Positions 1-8,793 of a stretch of DNA of 38,502 nucleotides are shown here, piece after piece; position 1 is the stretch's first letter, and each line of letters starts with the position of its first letter. Origin of the DNA: CAYYTU01 sp964474655 (GTDB lineage: Bacteria > Chloroflexota > Anaerolineae > B4-G1). The translations under genes and the position numbers were made by a program. The notes beneath the pieces are model-generated. The model did not search any database. It was not told where the DNA came from and saw nothing but the letters and a program-made list of their open reading frames with translations. The stretch spans positions 1 to 38,502 of the forward strand of contig CAYYTU010000029.1 of the NCBI GenBank assembly GCA_964474655.1, in the 5' to 3' direction.

Positions 1-38
1 TCAGCGATCTCTGCGCCCTCCGCGGTGAAAAAAGCATA
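1..38. repeat. Possible edge of a dispersed intergenic repeat
   Basis: The first bases, read on the minus strand, run TTTTTTCACCGCGGAGGGCG and then CAGAG. This resembles a GC-rich dispersed intergenic repeat (a TTCACCGCAGAGG-type motif) that I recall from several environmental bacterial genomes; the recollection is not a search result. On the plus strand frame 1 reads SAISAPSAVKKA and then stops at 37-39, so a C-terminal tail of rpsB, the usual gene before tsf, is an alternative. The window edge prevents a decision. Confidence 0.25.
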
Positions 39-94
39 ACCATCTGAACGGTTACTACGACACAACGCTGATAACTAAAAGAGGAGAACAGAAC

Positions 95-697
95 TTGGAA
101 ATTACAACCGCAATGATCAAGGAATTGCGAGAAGCGACCAGCGCTGGTGTGCTGGATTGCCGCGAGGCGCTGCGGGAATGCGAAGGGGATTTTGAGACCG
201 CCACTTCTTACTTACGGGAAAAAGGGTTGTCCGAGGCCGCCAAGCGTTCGGACAAGGCAGCTTCTGATGGTCGGGTGGAAGCATACATTCATCACGGCGA
301 CCAGGTGGGCGTCTTGCTGGAGCTAAACAGCGAGACGGATTTTGTAGCTCGTACCGATGAATTTAAAGCCCTGGCTCATAATCTGGCGCTCCACATCGCC
401 TTTGCTGACCCCGATTATCTCACGCGTGACGATGTTCCAAAAGCAGTGATTGAATCTGAAAAAGATCTCTATCGCAAGCAAGCGCTGGAAGAAGGCAAAC
501 CCGAGCACATCGTGGAGCGGATCGTGGATGGGCGGCTGGAGAAGTTTTACGAGGAAACTTGCCTGATGGAACAGCCTTTCGTCAAGGACGAGGATAAGGT
601 GGTGCAGGACTTGATCAACGAGGCGCTTACGAAGTTTGGTGAGAATATCGTCCTGCGGCGCTTCGTGCGTTACGAGGTAGGAGAGGCTGTGGAGTGA
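95..697 (+). CDS. tsf: Elongation factor Ts (short form)
   Basis: EF-Ts is the guanine nucleotide exchange factor that regenerates EF-Tu-GTP during translation elongation in the cytosol. The 200-residue product has the N-terminal UBA-like domain (about residues 1-50, with KELREATSAGVLDC). The EF-Ts signature follows near residues 75-85 (LNSETDFVAR). The length matches the short EF-Ts class, as in Thermus, rather than the roughly 280-residue E. coli form: only one full core subdomain is present. The start is TTG at 95, preceded by GAGGAG at 81-86; this gives the canonical N-terminus MEITTAMIKELRE. It heads the visible part of an operon with pyrH, frr, uppS and cdsA. rpsB, its usual upstream neighbour, is not visible. 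Identity is secure. Confidence 0.96.
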   Translation: MEITTAMIKELREATSAGVLDCREALRECEGDFETATSYLREKGLSEAAKRSDKAASDGRVEAYIHHGDQVGVLLELNSETDFVARTDEFKALAHNLALHIAFADPDYLTRDDVPKAVIESEKDLYRKQALEEGKPEHIVERIVDGRLEKFYEETCLMEQPFVKDEDKVVQDLINEALTKFGENIVLRRFVRYEVGEAVE

Positions 698-741
698 TCT
701 GTTCGTAGTCAGGGATCTTTTTAGCGCAAAGGCAGGTGCGG

Positions 742-1458
742 ATGGCCGTCGCGAAATACAAACGTGTCTTACTCAAATTAGGAGGCGAGTCTCTTGCCGA
801 CCCCAGTGGCTTTGGCATTAGCCCTCATATGGCCGAGGAGGTGGCCGCCAAAGTCCAGGCCGTGCACGACCTTGAGACAGAAATCGCTATTGTACTTGGA
901 GCGGGAAATATCTGGCGCGGTCGAGATGGTCTGGCTCACGGGATGGATCGCGCCACCGCGGACCATATGGGCATGCTGGCCACTGTGATGAATACGCTCG
1001 CTTTGGCCGATGCGTTGAAGCGCCTGGGAAGCGCCATTCGGGTGCAGACGGCAATTGAGATGCGCGCCATCGCTGAGCCCTACATCCGCTTGCGTGCGAT
1101 TCGCCATCTGGAAAAAGGGCGTATCGTGATTATCGGTGGTGGCACGGGTAACCCCTACTTTACCACTGATACCGCTGCAGCGCTGAGGGCGATGGAGATC
1201 GACGCCGATCTGCTGGTCAAGGCCACGAAGGTGGATGGCGTCTACTCCGAGGATCCGCACGAGAACCCCGACGCGGAGCGTTTTGAGCGCTTGAGCTATA
1301 TGCGGGCGCTTGAGATGCGCGTCGGGGTGATGGATGCTACGGCCATCTCCCTCGCTATGGAGAACGACTTGCCTATCGTGGTGCTCAATATGTGGCAGCC
1401 CCACAGCCTAGAGAAGGCTGTATTGGGAGAAGCTGTTGGAACACAAATCTCTCGTTAG
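742..1458 (+). CDS. pyrH: UMP kinase (uridylate kinase)
   Basis: Hexameric bacterial UMP kinase of the amino-acid-kinase fold, which phosphorylates UMP to UDP in pyrimidine nucleotide synthesis. The N-terminal YKRVLLKLGGE strand-loop and the GAGNIWRG loop are intact. So are the DHMGMLATVMNTLALADAL helix and the GGTGNPYFTTDTAAALRA signature that binds UMP and ATP. The length of about 238 residues is normal. I chose ATG 742 over the in-frame GTG at 736: the AAAGG at 728-732 lies 9 nt before 742 but only 3 nt before 736, and MAVAKYKRVLL is the usual start. It follows tsf in the conserved order tsf-pyrH-frr; the stop is 2 nt before frr, suggesting coupled translation. Confidence 0.96.
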   Translation: MAVAKYKRVLLKLGGESLADPSGFGISPHMAEEVAAKVQAVHDLETEIAIVLGAGNIWRGRDGLAHGMDRATADHMGMLATVMNTLALADALKRLGSAIRVQTAIEMRAIAEPYIRLRAIRHLEKGRIVIIGGGTGNPYFTTDTAAALRAMEIDADLLVKATKVDGVYSEDPHENPDAERFERLSYMRALEMRVGVMDATAISLAMENDLPIVVLNMWQPHSLEKAVLGEAVGTQISR

Positions 1459-1460
1459 CT

Positions 1461-2018
1461 ATGATTAAAGAATTACTGAACGAAACAGAATCGCGTATGC
1501 GTCAGGCCGTGGACGTATTGAAATCTGACCTTCGTACTATCCGCACTGGTCAGGCTTCGCCCGCGCTGGTGGAGCGTGTGATGGTGGATTATTATGGCCA
1601 GCAGACGCCGCTTAATCAGCTGGCTGTTATATCAGCGCCGGAACCTACTTTGCTGACTGTCCGCCCTTACGATCCGGAATCGCTGGAAGAGATTGAGCGT
1701 GCTATCCTTAAATCGGACGTGGGGCTTACGCCTAACAACGATGGTCGGATTATCCGCCTTCCCATTCCGCGGTTGAGTGAAGAGCGACGCCATGATCTGG
1801 TCAAGATGGTCGGTCAGCGGGTGGAGGAAGGAAAGGTCGCTTTGCGAAATATCCGGCGCGATGCGTTGGATGACTTGCGCGAGTTCGAACGGGAAGGCCT
1901 TATCTCTGAGGATGCTTTCTATCGCGCCAAGGAAGACCTCCAGGACCTCACGGATGATTACACCGAGAAGATGAAGGATCTGGAGTCCCGCAAGCAGCGG
2001 GAGATTATGGAAAGCTAG
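1461..2018 (+). CDS. frr: Ribosome recycling factor
   Basis: RRF acts with EF-G to split the post-termination 70S ribosome. The 185-residue length is exactly typical. Visible family features include the N-terminal helix with ESRMRQAVDVLKSDL, then the RTGQASPALVERVMVDYYG turn. The domain II segment PEPTLLTVRPYD and the C-terminal helices with RRDALDDLREFEREGLISED follow. An in-frame ATG further upstream (1392) would overlap pyrH and add an unrelated N-terminus, so ATG 1461 is the start. There is no clear Shine-Dalgarno sequence, which fits translational coupling to pyrH ending 2 nt earlier. Confidence 0.96.
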   Translation: MIKELLNETESRMRQAVDVLKSDLRTIRTGQASPALVERVMVDYYGQQTPLNQLAVISAPEPTLLTVRPYDPESLEEIERAILKSDVGLTPNNDGRIIRLPIPRLSEERRHDLVKMVGQRVEEGKVALRNIRRDALDDLREFEREGLISEDAFYRAKEDLQDLTDDYTEKMKDLESRKQREIMES

Positions 2019-2057
2019 TAATCTTTGACGTTTCTCTCCTCTCTGGCAATTTCTAAT

Positions 2058-2789
2058 ATGTCCTCTGAGCGACAAGATAATCAACAGTATCCCCCGCTGG
2101 AACATGTGCCCGAGCATGTTGGTATCATAATGGATGGCAACGGGCGGTGGGCCAGGAGGCGTGGGTTGCCTCGATTGGCTGGGCACCGGGCGGGCACCGA
2201 GAACTTGCGTCGTATCCTGCGGGCCACCGTCGAGTTTGGCATTGATGTTTTAACGATCTATGCCTTCTCCACTGAGAATTGGGGTCGACCGGAGGGTGAG
2301 GTTCAGGGCTTGATGTCGATCCTTAAACGGGTCATCGACCGGGAGCTGAACGAGTTGCACGAGCAAGGGGTCCAGCTGCGACACCTGGGACGGCTGGAGC
2401 GTATTTCCCCCCAGTTGCAACAGAAAGTTGCGAATGCCATCGAGATGACGCGGTATAACCAGCGTCTGATTCTGAACGTGGCGTTTAACTACGGCGGTCG
2501 AGCCGAGATAGTGGATGCTGTCAAAGGCATTGTCTCCGACGGTGTGCCGGTCGAGCAGATTACTGAGGATCTTATCAGCCAGTACCTTTATACAGCTGGC
2601 CTTCCCGACCCTGATCTCATCATTCGTACGAGTGGTGAGAAGCGACTTAGCAATTTCCTCATCTGGCAAGCAGCATATGCCGAGATCTACATTACCCCCA
2701 CTCTTTGGCCCGATTTCGATAAAGACGAATTCTACCAGTCCTTGAAGGATTATAGCGAACGCGAACGCCGTTTCGGTCTGCTTGGATAA
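2058..2789 (+). CDS. uppS: Isoprenyl (undecaprenyl) diphosphate synthase
   Basis: cis-Prenyltransferase that condenses isopentenyl diphosphates to the C55 lipid carrier used in peptidoglycan and glycan synthesis. All family motifs are present: IIMDGNGRWARRRG near the N-terminus (the catalytic Asp of the DGNGRWA motif), TIYAFSTENWGRPEGEV, and IIRTSGEKRLSNFLIWQAAYAE plus the distal acidic residues that bind Mg-diphosphate. A TTG at 2025 extends the frame by 11 residues with no ribosome-binding site. ATG 2058 gives 243 residues, close to the family norm, so I prefer it, although its own ribosome site is also weak. It follows frr by about 40 nt and precedes cdsA, a conserved gene order. Confidence 0.95.
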   Translation: MSSERQDNQQYPPLEHVPEHVGIIMDGNGRWARRRGLPRLAGHRAGTENLRRILRATVEFGIDVLTIYAFSTENWGRPEGEVQGLMSILKRVIDRELNELHEQGVQLRHLGRLERISPQLQQKVANAIEMTRYNQRLILNVAFNYGGRAEIVDAVKGIVSDGVPVEQITEDLISQYLYTAGLPDPDLIIRTSGEKRLSNFLIWQAAYAEIYITPTLWPDFDKDEFYQSLKDYSERERRFGLLG

Positions 2790-2854
2790 CTTAGCGCAGA
2801 CAAACAAAGTTGTAACCCTCAACCTTTCTCAGTTGTAATTGCAATCTCAATGCG

Positions 2855-3691
2855 TTGTACCACCTTTTAGTGCTTTCCCGATCTAATCTCCTTACTCGCT
2901 TACTCACCGCCGTCTTGTTACTGCCGATTATCATCTGGTTTGTCTACTTGGGACAACTGGCGTTCTTAATTTTGGTCGGCTTGCTACTGACGCTCGCGTT
3001 GGGGGAGTATAATAGTCTGGTAGGGCGAGTTGGGTTTCGGCCTCTCTTTCCCTTTGGCACTGCATTGGTGTGGCTTTCGGTGTTAGATGCCCAGTTCGTT
3101 CAGCAGGACTGGTTGAGCCTGGGGGGAGCGTTGGTGATGTTGATATCGCTGGCCTGGCAGTTACTGCGTCGTCGCGAGCGTGTCATAGCCGATTGGGCTC
3201 TCACTATCGCTGGGGGAATGTATATTGGCTTGTGCGGTGCGTATTTGGTCCGGTTGCGCAACCTTCGCGTGAATGGCCTCTGGTGGACGCTGATCGTTCT
3301 GGCTGCCACGTTTCTGGCCGATACAGGTGCTCAGCTAGTCGGATTGACCCTGGGACGGCGTCGGATGGCTCCGATATTGAGCGCCGGCAAGACCTGGGAG
3401 GGGTACGTTGGAGGGCTCGTCTTCGGGAGTGCAGGGGGCGCTCTGATGGCCGTGCTGAGCCGGCGATGGGGGGGTGTGGATATTATCGTGGGCCACGGCT
3501 GGACGGTCGGACTATTGATTGCGATCATAGCGCCTATGGGCGATCTGGCCGTTTCGATGCTCAAGCGGCAGGCGGATGTGAAGGACAGCGGACGGTTGTT
3601 CCCCGGGCATGGCGGTGCTTTAGATCGGTTGGATAGCCTGTTGTGGGCCGCTGTAATTGGTTACCATTATGTGGCCTGGTTCGCTTCTTAG
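2855..3691 (+). CDS. cdsA: Phosphatidate cytidylyltransferase
   Basis: Integral membrane enzyme that forms CDP-diacylglycerol from phosphatidate and CTP, the branch point for phospholipid head groups. The sequence is strongly hydrophobic with about seven to eight predicted membrane segments. The C-terminal CdsA signature is complete: SMLKRQADVKDSGRLFPGHG followed by GALDRLD. It carries the KD and HGG-DR-D residues that bind metal and nucleotide. The GKTWEG motif in the preceding loop is also typical. The start is uncertain: TTG 2855 or GTG 2870, neither with a good ribosome-binding site. It is the last recognised gene of the tsf operon; the following 160 bp contain no gene. Confidence 0.94.
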   Translation: MYHLLVLSRSNLLTRLLTAVLLLPIIIWFVYLGQLAFLILVGLLLTLALGEYNSLVGRVGFRPLFPFGTALVWLSVLDAQFVQQDWLSLGGALVMLISLAWQLLRRRERVIADWALTIAGGMYIGLCGAYLVRLRNLRVNGLWWTLIVLAATFLADTGAQLVGLTLGRRRMAPILSAGKTWEGYVGGLVFGSAGGALMAVLSRRWGGVDIIVGHGWTVGLLIAIIAPMGDLAVSMLKRQADVKDSGRLFPGHGGALDRLDSLLWAAVIGYHYVAWFAS

Positions 3692-3853
3692 CTGCTGGAC
3701 GTTTTCCTGGTGAAGTGATTATTCCCTATATTGTTGACTGAGGTTCTGCGCTTGTACTTTTCGAGGAGCGATGTTAGTCCCGGATGGGTCTTGCAAACCA
3801 GATCGGCATAGGGGGCGGAGGTTACGATAAGTGATGGGGATAGGAGGCTGACG

Positions 3854-4261
3854 GTGGATGAAAAGCGATTGGTGCGAGATATTTACCACAAGGGAGTTAT
3901 CTTCTGCAAACCAGAGACTCCTCTTCAAGAAGTTGTGCGAGTGATGGCCGATTCTGAAATTCACGCCATCATGGTGGCGGAGCAAGAAGGCTCGCCACCG
4001 GTGGGGGTCGTCTCACACATTGACGCCATCGCTCACTATCACGAGGATTTGACAGCTTTCCACGCTCGCGACGTGATGACGCCGGAGGTCATCAGTATTT
4101 CTGAAGATGCCACAGTGGAGGAGGCGGCTCAAAAGATGCTGGAGCATCATATCCATCGCCTGTTGGTGGTGGGGCAGCAGAGCAAGCCTTTGGGCATTCT
4201 CTCAACCACCGACATCATTCGAGAGATGCGAGGAACGCGCTGGGTATGGTACCTTGATTGA
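3854..4261 (+). CDS. Two-CBS-domain protein
   Basis: Stand-alone CBS-pair protein of 135 residues. The first CBS motif spans about residues 7-65 (GVIFCKPETPLQEVVRVMAD to GVVSHIDAI). The second spans about 72-130 (VMTPEVISISEDATVEEAAQ to LGILSTTDIIREM). CBS pairs fold into a Bateman module that usually binds adenosine nucleotides or S-adenosylmethionine and reports energy state. No effector or catalytic domain is attached, so the partner cannot be named. The start is GTG 3854 with TAGGAGG at 3841-3847, 6 nt upstream. It lies 39 nt before fbp on the same strand, so co-transcription with fructose bisphosphatase is likely. Confidence 0.9.
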   Translation: MDEKRLVRDIYHKGVIFCKPETPLQEVVRVMADSEIHAIMVAEQEGSPPVGVVSHIDAIAHYHEDLTAFHARDVMTPEVISISEDATVEEAAQKMLEHHIHRLLVVGQQSKPLGILSTTDIIREMRGTRWVWYLD

Positions 4262-4300
4262 GATGGGGGGACATCTCTAAGGAGATTTCAGGAGGGAGCT

Positions 4301-5311
4301 ATGGATAATCAGATTGTCACGATTGAGCGTCATATTGTCGAGCGAGAGCGTGAGTTCCCTGAGGCCACCGGTGTATTTTCCAGCTTGCTTTATGACATCG
4401 CTTTGGCGGCCAAGATCATCGCTCGTGAGACGACGCGTGCCGGTTTGGTCGAGATACTGGGAGAGACTGATCGGGTGAACGTCCAGGGTGAGCAGCAGAT
4501 GAAACTGGATGTCTTCGCCAATAACGTCATCGTTCGCATGAACTTTTACACAGGTCGACTGGCCGTAATGGCCTCGGAGGAGAACGAGGACGTCATCTCA
4601 ATCCCCAAGGGGTACGATAGGGGGAAGTACGTATTAGTCTTCGATCCTCTCGATGGCTCGTCGAATATTGACGTCAACGTTGGTATCGGAACTATTTTCG
4701 GCATCTACCGTCGGCTGGACGATGGCAAGCCGGCGTCGCTGAAGGATTGTCTTCAGAGGGGTTATGATCTGGCAGCTGCAGGCTACGTGATTTATGGTTC
4801 CAGCACAATGATGGTCTACACGACCGGACAGGGGGTGCATGGGTTCACGCTGGATCCCAGCCTGGGCGAGTTCTTGCTCTCTTACCCCGATATTTCCATT
4901 TCAAAGGACCAACGTTATTACAGCGTTAATCAGTCTTACGAGCGGTACTGGAGCGAGGGAGTGCGGCGATTCACGCACTGGCTGCAGGGCATGGACCCGG
5001 AGCGGCCGCGAAAACCGCTTTCTGGGCGTTACATTGGGTCGCTGGTAGCCGATTTCCATCGCAATTTGTTGAATGGGGGTATCTTCTACTATCCCGCCGA
5101 TGAGCGTAAGCCCCATGGCAAGTTGCGTCTGGTCTATGAGGCTATTCCATTGGCCTTTATCGCGGAGCAGGCAGGGGGGTATGCCTCGAATGGGCGGTGT
5201 AACATTTTGGATCTCAAACCCACGAGACTCCATCAGCGCACTCCCTTGTTCATCGGTGATCGGTCCCTGGTAGAGGAGGCGGAGGCATTTATCGCTGCGT
5301 ATGATGATTAG
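4301..5311 (+). CDS. fbp: Class I fructose-1,6-bisphosphatase
   Basis: Hydrolyses fructose-1,6-bisphosphate to fructose-6-phosphate in gluconeogenesis. The 336-residue product has the class I metal and phosphate motifs: ASEEN around residue 90, FDPLDGSSNIDVNVGIGTIF near 110-130, and the substrate signature GKLRLVYEAIPLAFIAEQAG near the C-terminus. ATG 4301 follows a strong GGAGGGA at 4291-4297. The upstream neighbour is a CBS-pair protein and downstream, after a likely terminator, is rho. The presence of a class I FBPase supports growth on non-sugar carbon, such as acetate or amino acids, at least part of the time; that is inference. Confidence 0.96.
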   Translation: MDNQIVTIERHIVEREREFPEATGVFSSLLYDIALAAKIIARETTRAGLVEILGETDRVNVQGEQQMKLDVFANNVIVRMNFYTGRLAVMASEENEDVISIPKGYDRGKYVLVFDPLDGSSNIDVNVGIGTIFGIYRRLDDGKPASLKDCLQRGYDLAAAGYVIYGSSTMMVYTTGQGVHGFTLDPSLGEFLLSYPDISISKDQRYYSVNQSYERYWSEGVRRFTHWLQGMDPERPRKPLSGRYIGSLVADFHRNLLNGGIFYYPADERKPHGKLRLVYEAIPLAFIAEQAGGYASNGRCNILDLKPTRLHQRTPLFIGDRSLVEEAEAFIAAYDD

Positions 5312-5414
5312 ACGCTGCCTCCTGGCGATGTGTAACTATCGGGCCTCTGACCAGAGGGGCGGAAATTTCTCGGTTCGATGCGATCGCTGGTTGGGCAGGG
5401 GCCGGCTGTGTGAT

Positions 5415-5456
5415 TGAGCGGCGGAAAGTGGATTTGTCCCCGCTCATCGCCTCTTT
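5415..5456 (+). terminator. Possible intrinsic terminator after fbp
   Basis: A perfect 7-bp stem TGAGCGG (5415-5421) / CCGCTCA (5440-5446) is followed a few bases later by a T-rich run (CTCTTTTT, 5451-5458). Two further G-C pairs can form across a bulged C. The loop is long and the T-run is displaced by about 6 nt, so this is a moderate candidate. Confidence 0.4.
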
Positions 5457-5723
5457 TTCCCTCACCCAGAGATGGGAAAGGGCCCAGGGAGGAAATCTCG
5501 TAAGCGCAGCTCCGTAAATATCTCTTTATTATTTATCTGGAAGATTTCAGACGTGTGAGCAGACGCCGAATGTTGCTTCTGGGGGAAGCATCTCGCTGAG
5601 ATCTGTAGTTGATTCCTTGAAGGCGTGGCCGTGTCACCATTGGGCACAACCAGGAGACTGGCCCGAGCAGCGCTCACAGAGCTAAACTGAGACCCCTTTT
5701 TAATCTTAATCGGAGGAAGTTGT
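5457..5723. other. Leader region upstream of rho
   Basis: The fbp-rho gap (5312-5723) holds no convincing gene. Its first part contains the possible terminator listed separately. The remaining 267 bp form the rho leader, ending in a strong ribosome-binding site (GGAGG, 5711-5715) ahead of ATG 5724. rho leaders are often long because Rho attenuates its own transcription, but I see no specific hairpin or leader peptide that would prove this here. Short open frames in this stretch have no recognisable product. Confidence 0.4.
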
Positions 5724-6998
5724 ATGAACGAAACTGTAAACATTGTTGACCTGCAGAACAAAACTCTAAAAGAATTGCAGGAGATGGCCCGTGATTGGGA
5801 GGTCTCGGGCTACAGTGGCCTGAATAAAGACGATCTGATTATGCGGCTGCTGCAGGCTAAGACGGAGCGCGAAGGGTTGATATTTGGCGGCGGCGTGCTG
5901 GACATCATTGACGATAGCAAAGGATACCTGCGCCCTGAGAAGTATAAGCCCGGTTCCAATGATATCTACGTCTCACAATCTCAGATCCGACGCTTTGGAT
6001 TGCGCACAGGCGACCTGGTCATCGGGCAGATACGTCCTCCTAAGGAGAGCGAGAAGTATTTTAGCCTGTTGCGGGTAGAGGCCGTGAACGGGGAGGACCC
6101 GGAGGCCGCGAAGCATCGGCCGCGCTTCGAGGATCTGATCCCGATCTTCCCGAATGAGCGTTTTATGCTGGAGCAACCCCGTGGTAATCCCACTACGCGT
6201 CTTTTGAGCATGATCGCGCCGATCGGGAAGGGCCAACGTGGGCTCATTGTCTCGCCGCCTAAGGCTGGTAAGACGACGGTGCTGAAGCGAATAGCGAATG
6301 GCATCACGGAGAGCCATCCGGAAGCCTACTTGATGGTGGTGCTGATCGGTGAGAGACCCGAGGAGGTCACCGATATGTCACGCTCGGTGGACGCGGAGGT
6401 CATCAGCTCCACCTTCGACGAGCATGCCCGCAGCCACACCCAGGTCGCAGAGACGGCTCTGGCCCGGGCCAAACGGATGGTGGAGATGGAGAGAGAGGTG
6501 GTCATCTTGATCGATAGCATCACCCGACTCTCTCGGGCCTATAACCTGGTGGTCCATCCCAGTGGACGTACGCTCTCGGGCGGTCTGGACCCGGCGGCCC
6601 TATACCCCCCCAAGCACTTCTTTGGGGCGGCCCGCAACATTGAAGATGGCGGTAGCTTGACTATCGTCGCCACTTGCCTGGTCGATACAGGTAGCCGGAT
6701 GGACGATATGATCTATGAGGAATTCAAGGGTACCGGCAATATGGAGCTCCATCTCAGCCGGCTGCTGCAAGAGCGACGTGTCTTCCCCGCCTTCGACATT
6801 GAGCGATCTGGGACGCGGCGTGAGGAGCTGCTTTTGGATGATAAGACCCGTCAGAAAGTGTGGCTGATGCGTCAGCGTTTCTTGGATTCTCAGTCCTCAG
6901 GTTACAGCAAGGTCCAGGCTATGCAAGAACTTCTTCAGGTCCTCCGACGCACTGATAGCAACGACGAGTTCCTTAGCCTATTCGTCCAGCAAGTCTAA
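5724..6998 (+). CDS. rho: Transcription termination factor Rho
   Basis: Hexameric RNA-dependent ATPase/translocase that terminates untranslated transcripts. Residues 1-50 form the N-terminal helical Rho_N domain (LKELQEMARDWEVSGYSG). An OB-fold RNA-binding domain follows (about 52-125, with GGVLDIIDDSKGYLR and the YVSQSQIRRFGLRTGD stretch). The C-terminal RecA-like motor has Walker A PPKAGKTT (178-185) and Walker B VVILID (259-264). Its Q-loop/R-loop region SGRTLSGGLDPAALYPPKHF is intact, and so is the arginine finger region. Length 424 residues is normal, with no insertion domain between OB fold and motor. ATG follows GGAGG. It is the last plus-strand gene before the convergent murE. Confidence 0.97.
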   Translation: MNETVNIVDLQNKTLKELQEMARDWEVSGYSGLNKDDLIMRLLQAKTEREGLIFGGGVLDIIDDSKGYLRPEKYKPGSNDIYVSQSQIRRFGLRTGDLVIGQIRPPKESEKYFSLLRVEAVNGEDPEAAKHRPRFEDLIPIFPNERFMLEQPRGNPTTRLLSMIAPIGKGQRGLIVSPPKAGKTTVLKRIANGITESHPEAYLMVVLIGERPEEVTDMSRSVDAEVISSTFDEHARSHTQVAETALARAKRMVEMEREVVILIDSITRLSRAYNLVVHPSGRTLSGGLDPAALYPPKHFFGAARNIEDGGSLTIVATCLVDTGSRMDDMIYEEFKGTGNMELHLSRLLQERRVFPAFDIERSGTRREELLLDDKTRQKVWLMRQRFLDSQSSGYSKVQAMQELLQVLRRTDSNDEFLSLFVQQV

Positions 6999-7179
6999 CG
7001 GATTTACCGTCCTGAGGTTCCAGTTTGGCCATAGGAGGGCTCTCCGAGGTTGGCTAGCGAGAAATCACCCTGAGCGTGTCAAAGGGCGACTTCGGGCGTC
7101 GGATTAGTGGGATCTTGCTGGCGCTCTTTTTGTTCCGTGGCGGGGGCGTCTGGTCGATGGAGTGACTGGTAGGATGTCT

Positions 7180-8793
7180 TTAAGTGGCGTCTGACGCTTT
7201 ACGACTCCTGTTCAGTTTTGCCGTTGGCAGAGTGGTCAGCGTTTGCCCCCGGAGCGCCAGACGCATCGCCAGGCGATCATCCCAAGGGTACTCGGTGGTG
7301 CCGAAGCACATACTTTGCTCATGCCCTTTCCCACAGGCGATCACCACATCGCCGGCCTGAGCTTCTTGGCATGCTTGCAGGATGGCCGCACCGCGATCGG
7401 CCACCTGGAATAGATCGACGCCCTCGCGTTTGCCCTTTTCCTTGGCGGCCTCGCTGCTGGCAGCCATAATCCTCTCCAGACTATCGGTGCGGGGGTCCTC
7501 GGCGGTGACGATCACGATGTCGGCCAGCTGACCGGCGATACTCCCCATCATCTTCCGCTTTTCTTGATCGCGCAGTCCGGCCGATCCAAAGACTACGATT
7601 ACTCGTCCGTCCTCGCTCGTCATCGTGTTGGCTGTCTGCAACGCTTTCTGGAGAGCGTTGGGAGTGTGCGCGAAGTCGACGATGGCGATGAAATCCTGGC
7701 CCGCGTCGATACGTTCCATTCGCCCCGGCACGCCATCCACTGCTGCAATGCCCTGCGCGATATCTGACAGCGGCAGGTGTAGGGCCACGCCGACCGCTGC
7801 TGCGGCCAGGGCGTTGCTGACGTTGTATTCCCCCACAAGCATCGTCTGGACCTCCATCTCGTCTTCAGGGGTCTCCAGGATAAAGTGGGTGGCCTGTGGG
7901 CCGGGCCTGATGTGCCGGGCCGTGACCTGGGCCGGTTGGGAACGCGCGTAAGTGATCTGTTGATCGGCGGGTAAGGGGCTAAGGTAGCGATACGAATCGT
8001 CGTCCCGGTTGAGAATGGCTATCTTGGGGACGTTAGGCTTGCGGCACGAGCGTTGCAATCCCTCGAAGAGCCGAGCTTTGGCTCTCTGATAGGCCTCCAG
8101 CGATCCGTGGAAATCAAGATGCTCATGGGTCACGTTGGTCACGGCAGCGATGTCGAACTCGCAGCCAGCCACGCGGTGCTGAGCCAGCCCGTGCGAGGTG
8201 ACCTCCAGCACAGCGTGCGTGGCCCCGGTTTCGACCATCCGGGCCAGGTGGCGTTGGATGTCGGGCGGATCTGGGGTGGTAGTGTGTAGGCCCGTCTCTA
8301 TTTCCTGCGCGCTGTGGCTTTCTGGATCGGGAGGGGGGATGCGAACGCTGACCGTGCTGATCATCCCGGCCTTCAGGCCGGCGGCCTCCAATATGGCGTG
8401 GGTGTAGTTGACCGTGGTCGTCTTGCCGTCGGTGCCGGTGATGCCGATGATCGTCATCTTCCGGGCCGGGAAGTCGTGCCAGGCCGCGCAGAGCCATCCC
8501 CAGGCTTCCCTTGCGTCTGGAACCTGTATGTAGGTGGTGCTGCTTGCCGCTGCTGGGAGCTTAGCAGGGCTGCGCTCGCCGATTACAGCGATCGCTCCGG
8601 CTTTGAGAGCTTGTGGGATGAAACGGTGACCATCTACTTTGACGCCGGGGATGGCGATGAAGAGGTCACCTGGCTCTACGCGGCGGGAGTCAGCGCTGAT
8701 GCCGCGGATTTTGATATCGTGGACGTGATGCGGCGCGGAGGGAAGCGCTCGCAGCAGATGGTTCAGCTGAACTTGGCGCTTTCTTTCTCTCAT
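7180..8793 (-). CDS. murE: UDP-N-acetylmuramoyl-dipeptide ligase, MurE family
   Basis: ATP-dependent ligase that adds the third amino acid to UDP-MurNAc-L-Ala-D-Glu in peptidoglycan synthesis. The 537-residue product shows the N-terminal uridine-binding domain (SADSRRVEPGDLFIAIPG), then the Mur ATP loop GITGTDGKTTT (about residue 115). HTTTPDP follows, then EVTSHGLAQHRV, the NVTHEHLDFHGS metal-binding stretch and the C-terminal VVFGSAGLRDQEKRKMMG. The residues that select the third amino acid read EDPR (in TAEDPRTD) instead of the DNPR typical of meso-diaminopimelate enzymes. The Arg is kept but Asn is Asp, so the added residue (meso-DAP, ornithine or lysine) cannot be fixed. The ATG lacks a clear ribosome-binding site. 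No other mur genes are nearby; it stands alone, convergent with rho. Confidence 0.93.
   Translation of the reverse strand: MRERKRQVQLNHLLRALPSAPHHVHDIKIRGISADSRRVEPGDLFIAIPGVKVDGHRFIPQALKAGAIAVIGERSPAKLPAAASSTTYIQVPDAREAWGWLCAAWHDFPARKMTIIGITGTDGKTTTVNYTHAILEAAGLKAGMISTVSVRIPPPDPESHSAQEIETGLHTTTPDPPDIQRHLARMVETGATHAVLEVTSHGLAQHRVAGCEFDIAAVTNVTHEHLDFHGSLEAYQRAKARLFEGLQRSCRKPNVPKIAILNRDDDSYRYLSPLPADQQITYARSQPAQVTARHIRPGPQATHFILETPEDEMEVQTMLVGEYNVSNALAAAAVGVALHLPLSDIAQGIAAVDGVPGRMERIDAGQDFIAIVDFAHTPNALQKALQTANTMTSEDGRVIVVFGSAGLRDQEKRKMMGSIAGQLADIVIVTAEDPRTDSLERIMAASSEAAKEKGKREGVDLFQVADRGAAILQACQEAQAGDVVIACGKGHEQSMCFGTTEYPWDDRLAMRLALRGQTLTTLPTAKLNRSRKASDAT

Noticed and set aside
5462..5761. Minus-strand open frame overlapping the rho leader
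   Set aside because: It overlaps the 5' end of rho, has no ribosome-binding site and resembles no known family.
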